Shown: positions 62,726 through 64,000 of the stretch, piece after piece
Layout of the letters: every line of letters starts with the position of its first letter
How positions within the stretch are numbered: position 1 is the stretch's first letter
Source of the DNA: Corylus avellana
Taxonomy: Eukaryota > Streptophyta > Magnoliopsida > Fagales > Betulaceae
Direction: 5' to 3'
Length of the DNA: 64,000 nt
Assembly (NCBI RefSeq): GCF_901000735.1
Contig: NC_081541.1
Location: 35,048,060-35,112,059 of the forward strand
The notes under the pieces: model-generated
Told to the model about the DNA's origin: nothing
Seen by the model: only the letters and a program-made list of their open reading frames with translations
Database searches by the model: none
Program-made: the position numbers and the translations under genes

Positions 62726-64000
62726 ATGGATACGAATCAGAAAGCAGACGAAACACAAAAGAAGAATAGCTTTGGTCCCTCCACTGCATTGGCTTACCTC
62801 GATCCTCACTACTGGTACCAACTTTGTCGACTCTCTCTGTGTTTCCTTATTCACCCCTATCATTTTCGCTAATTGCCTCATCTTGTTGTTGTTGTTGTTG
62901 TTCTTGCTGCTTCAGGGACGAGCGGTTTTCTAATGAAGAACATTACGAGTGGTTCAAAGACTACACTCATTTTCGCCACCTCATTAAAGCCCATATCAAA
63001 CCCACTTCTTCTGTACTCCCCCCCTCTCTCTTTGGATTTATATGTAGTGTGTTTATTTGGATTTTCTTGTCATTTTATGTTTAAACTTACCAACATAGTT
63101 CTGTAGTTGATTATGTAAGACTACCCATCTTGTTATTTGAGCTATAATATTACATATATTTTATTCTAGATTTTCTTTTCATTATGTGTGTTAAACTTAC
63201 CAACAAAGTTCTGTAGTCGATTCTTTAAGACCACCCATCTAGTTGTTTGGGCTTTAATGTGGCAAGTAGTGTTAGTCTTTCTCTTAATTAACAAACCTTA
63301 ATGTATGGAGTAAAGGGTCTAATGTAGTAATGAGTTTGAGCTAAATACAACCATACATTAGCCTGTAGAAATTGGAGCTGCCTAATTTACTTGCTAAACC
63401 AGTTTGACTTGATGATGTTCTGTGCATTATTAGCTGATTTTGGGGTGCTTTGCATCGTGTTTTGGACTTCATAAAAGAATGGAAAGGAATAGAGAATTGA
63501 AATTGAGGAAGGAATATAAAATAATGTATCTGGGACTTGTTGGATTTAAATGTATCTGATTTCTAGTTCAATCAAATGCTTAACATGGCCTTGTAACGCT
63601 ATAGTGATGAGAAATTTCTATAATGAAGGTGTTGGAGCTGGGTTGTGGGAACTCGCAGTTGTGCGAAGAGTTATACAAGGATGGGGTTACTGAGATAACA
63701 TGCATTGATCTCTCAGCCATTGCGGTGGAGAAGATGCAGACGCGATTAGCATTGAAGGGATATAAAGGTGTGTTATTGATATCCCTCAATAATCCTGCAT
63801 TTAGTATTGTTTATATGCTTATATAAGAACTCCTCTCTCTTTTCTATGTACTTAATGTTTAAGGTAGTAAATTTCGTAGTGATATGCTTTTGAAAAGAGA
63901 AAATTGTTTCTTTAGCATTCCCACGGCAGTAGTTTTCATATTTATAAGCAGCGATTCAAATTTGCCATCTATGTACAATGACTACTTTGGCATAAGGGGC
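62726..64000 (+). CDS. SAM methyltransferase, METTL13/EEF1AKMT4-like, 5' part
   Basis: Three exons are visible: 62726-62814, 62916-63012 and 63629-63767. They join in phase, and the gene continues past the window. The start is MDTNQKADETQKK, followed by YLDPHYWDERFSNEEHYEWF (across the first splice), DYTHFRHLIKAHI and the SAM-binding motif I VLELGCGNSQL in exon 3, then motif II-like ITCIDLSAIAVEKM. The WDERF...YEWF...LELGCGNS arrangement is that of eukaryotic EEF1AKMT4/METTL13-type lysine methyltransferases that modify translation factor eEF1A. The substrate is inferred from the family only. Intron 2 contains an imperfect tandem duplication. The rest of the catalytic domain is outside the window. 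Confidence 0.88.
63060..63260. repeat. Imperfect tandem duplication, about 110 bp period
   Basis: Bases near 63060-63150 and 63170-63260 share TTAAACTTACCAACATAGTT-type sequence, TTCTGTAGT, GATT, AAGAC and ACCCATCT in the same order, with about one mismatch in seven. The pair lies in intron 2 of the methyltransferase gene. Confidence 0.7.

Overview
The window is nuclear DNA from a flowering plant, most likely a woody core eudicot. The genes are intron-rich with GT-AG junctions, the intergenic DNA is AT-rich and holds plant-type MITEs, SINE-like elements and LTR remnants, and every recognisable protein is plant-type with plastid or mitochondrial targeting where expected. The exact species cannot be read from the sequence. 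Two runs of exactly 100 N (4256-4355 and 13313-13412) show that this is a scaffold of three contigs: A (1-4255), B (4356-13312) and C (13413-64000).

Contig A matches bases 21345-25599 of contig C wherever I compared them, including homopolymer lengths, so it is probably a redundant assembly piece. It carries exon 1 of an LPAT4/5-type acyltransferase (minus strand) and the first two exons of a PLAA/UFD3-like WD40 gene (plus strand). Contig B carries a three-exon NFD6/NOXY2-like mitochondrial small protein gene (7610-8293, minus) and the first five exons of the complex I 23 kDa (TYKY/NDUFS8) subunit (11129-13041, plus). The rest of that gene is not in the window.

Contig C begins with a retroelement RNase H fragment and then carries: a UPF0496 (DUF677) gene (16881-18014, +); LPAT4/5 complete in three exons (22189 down to 19083, -); PLAA/UFD3-like, 22 exons and 760 aa (24434-36638, +); a short organellar mTERF protein (38778 down to 37933, -); plastid CCS1, 8 exons and 556 aa (39107-42911, +); plastid HDR/IspH, 10 exons and 464 aa (48006 down to 44969, -); ribosome biogenesis factor RLP24, 4 exons and 166 aa (50277-51598, +); TIC62, 13 exons and 510 aa (53609-60226, +); and the 5' part of a METTL13/EEF1AKMT4-like methyltransferase (62726 to past the window end, +). 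All exon chains were assembled by hand from splice sites and phase and give uninterrupted frames of family length.

The genes are not an operon or a single pathway. Several serve the plastid: CCS1 in cytochrome c maturation, HDR in the last step of the MEP pathway, TIC62 in FNR tethering at the envelope and thylakoid, and probably the mTERF. The order LPAT5 / PLAA-like / mTERF / TIC62 recalls Arabidopsis AT3G18850-AT3G18890, with CCS1, HDR and RLP24 lying inside it here. The least expected structures are the exact 4.25 kb duplication ending at a gap, a set of very short intronic insertions flanked by 15-20 bp target-site duplications and ending in related short A-rich tails, a complete non-autonomous hAT element with an 8-bp target-site duplication, and a shared site II plus telo-box promoter layout in the two translation-related genes. 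I found no previously undescribed enzymatic or defence system.
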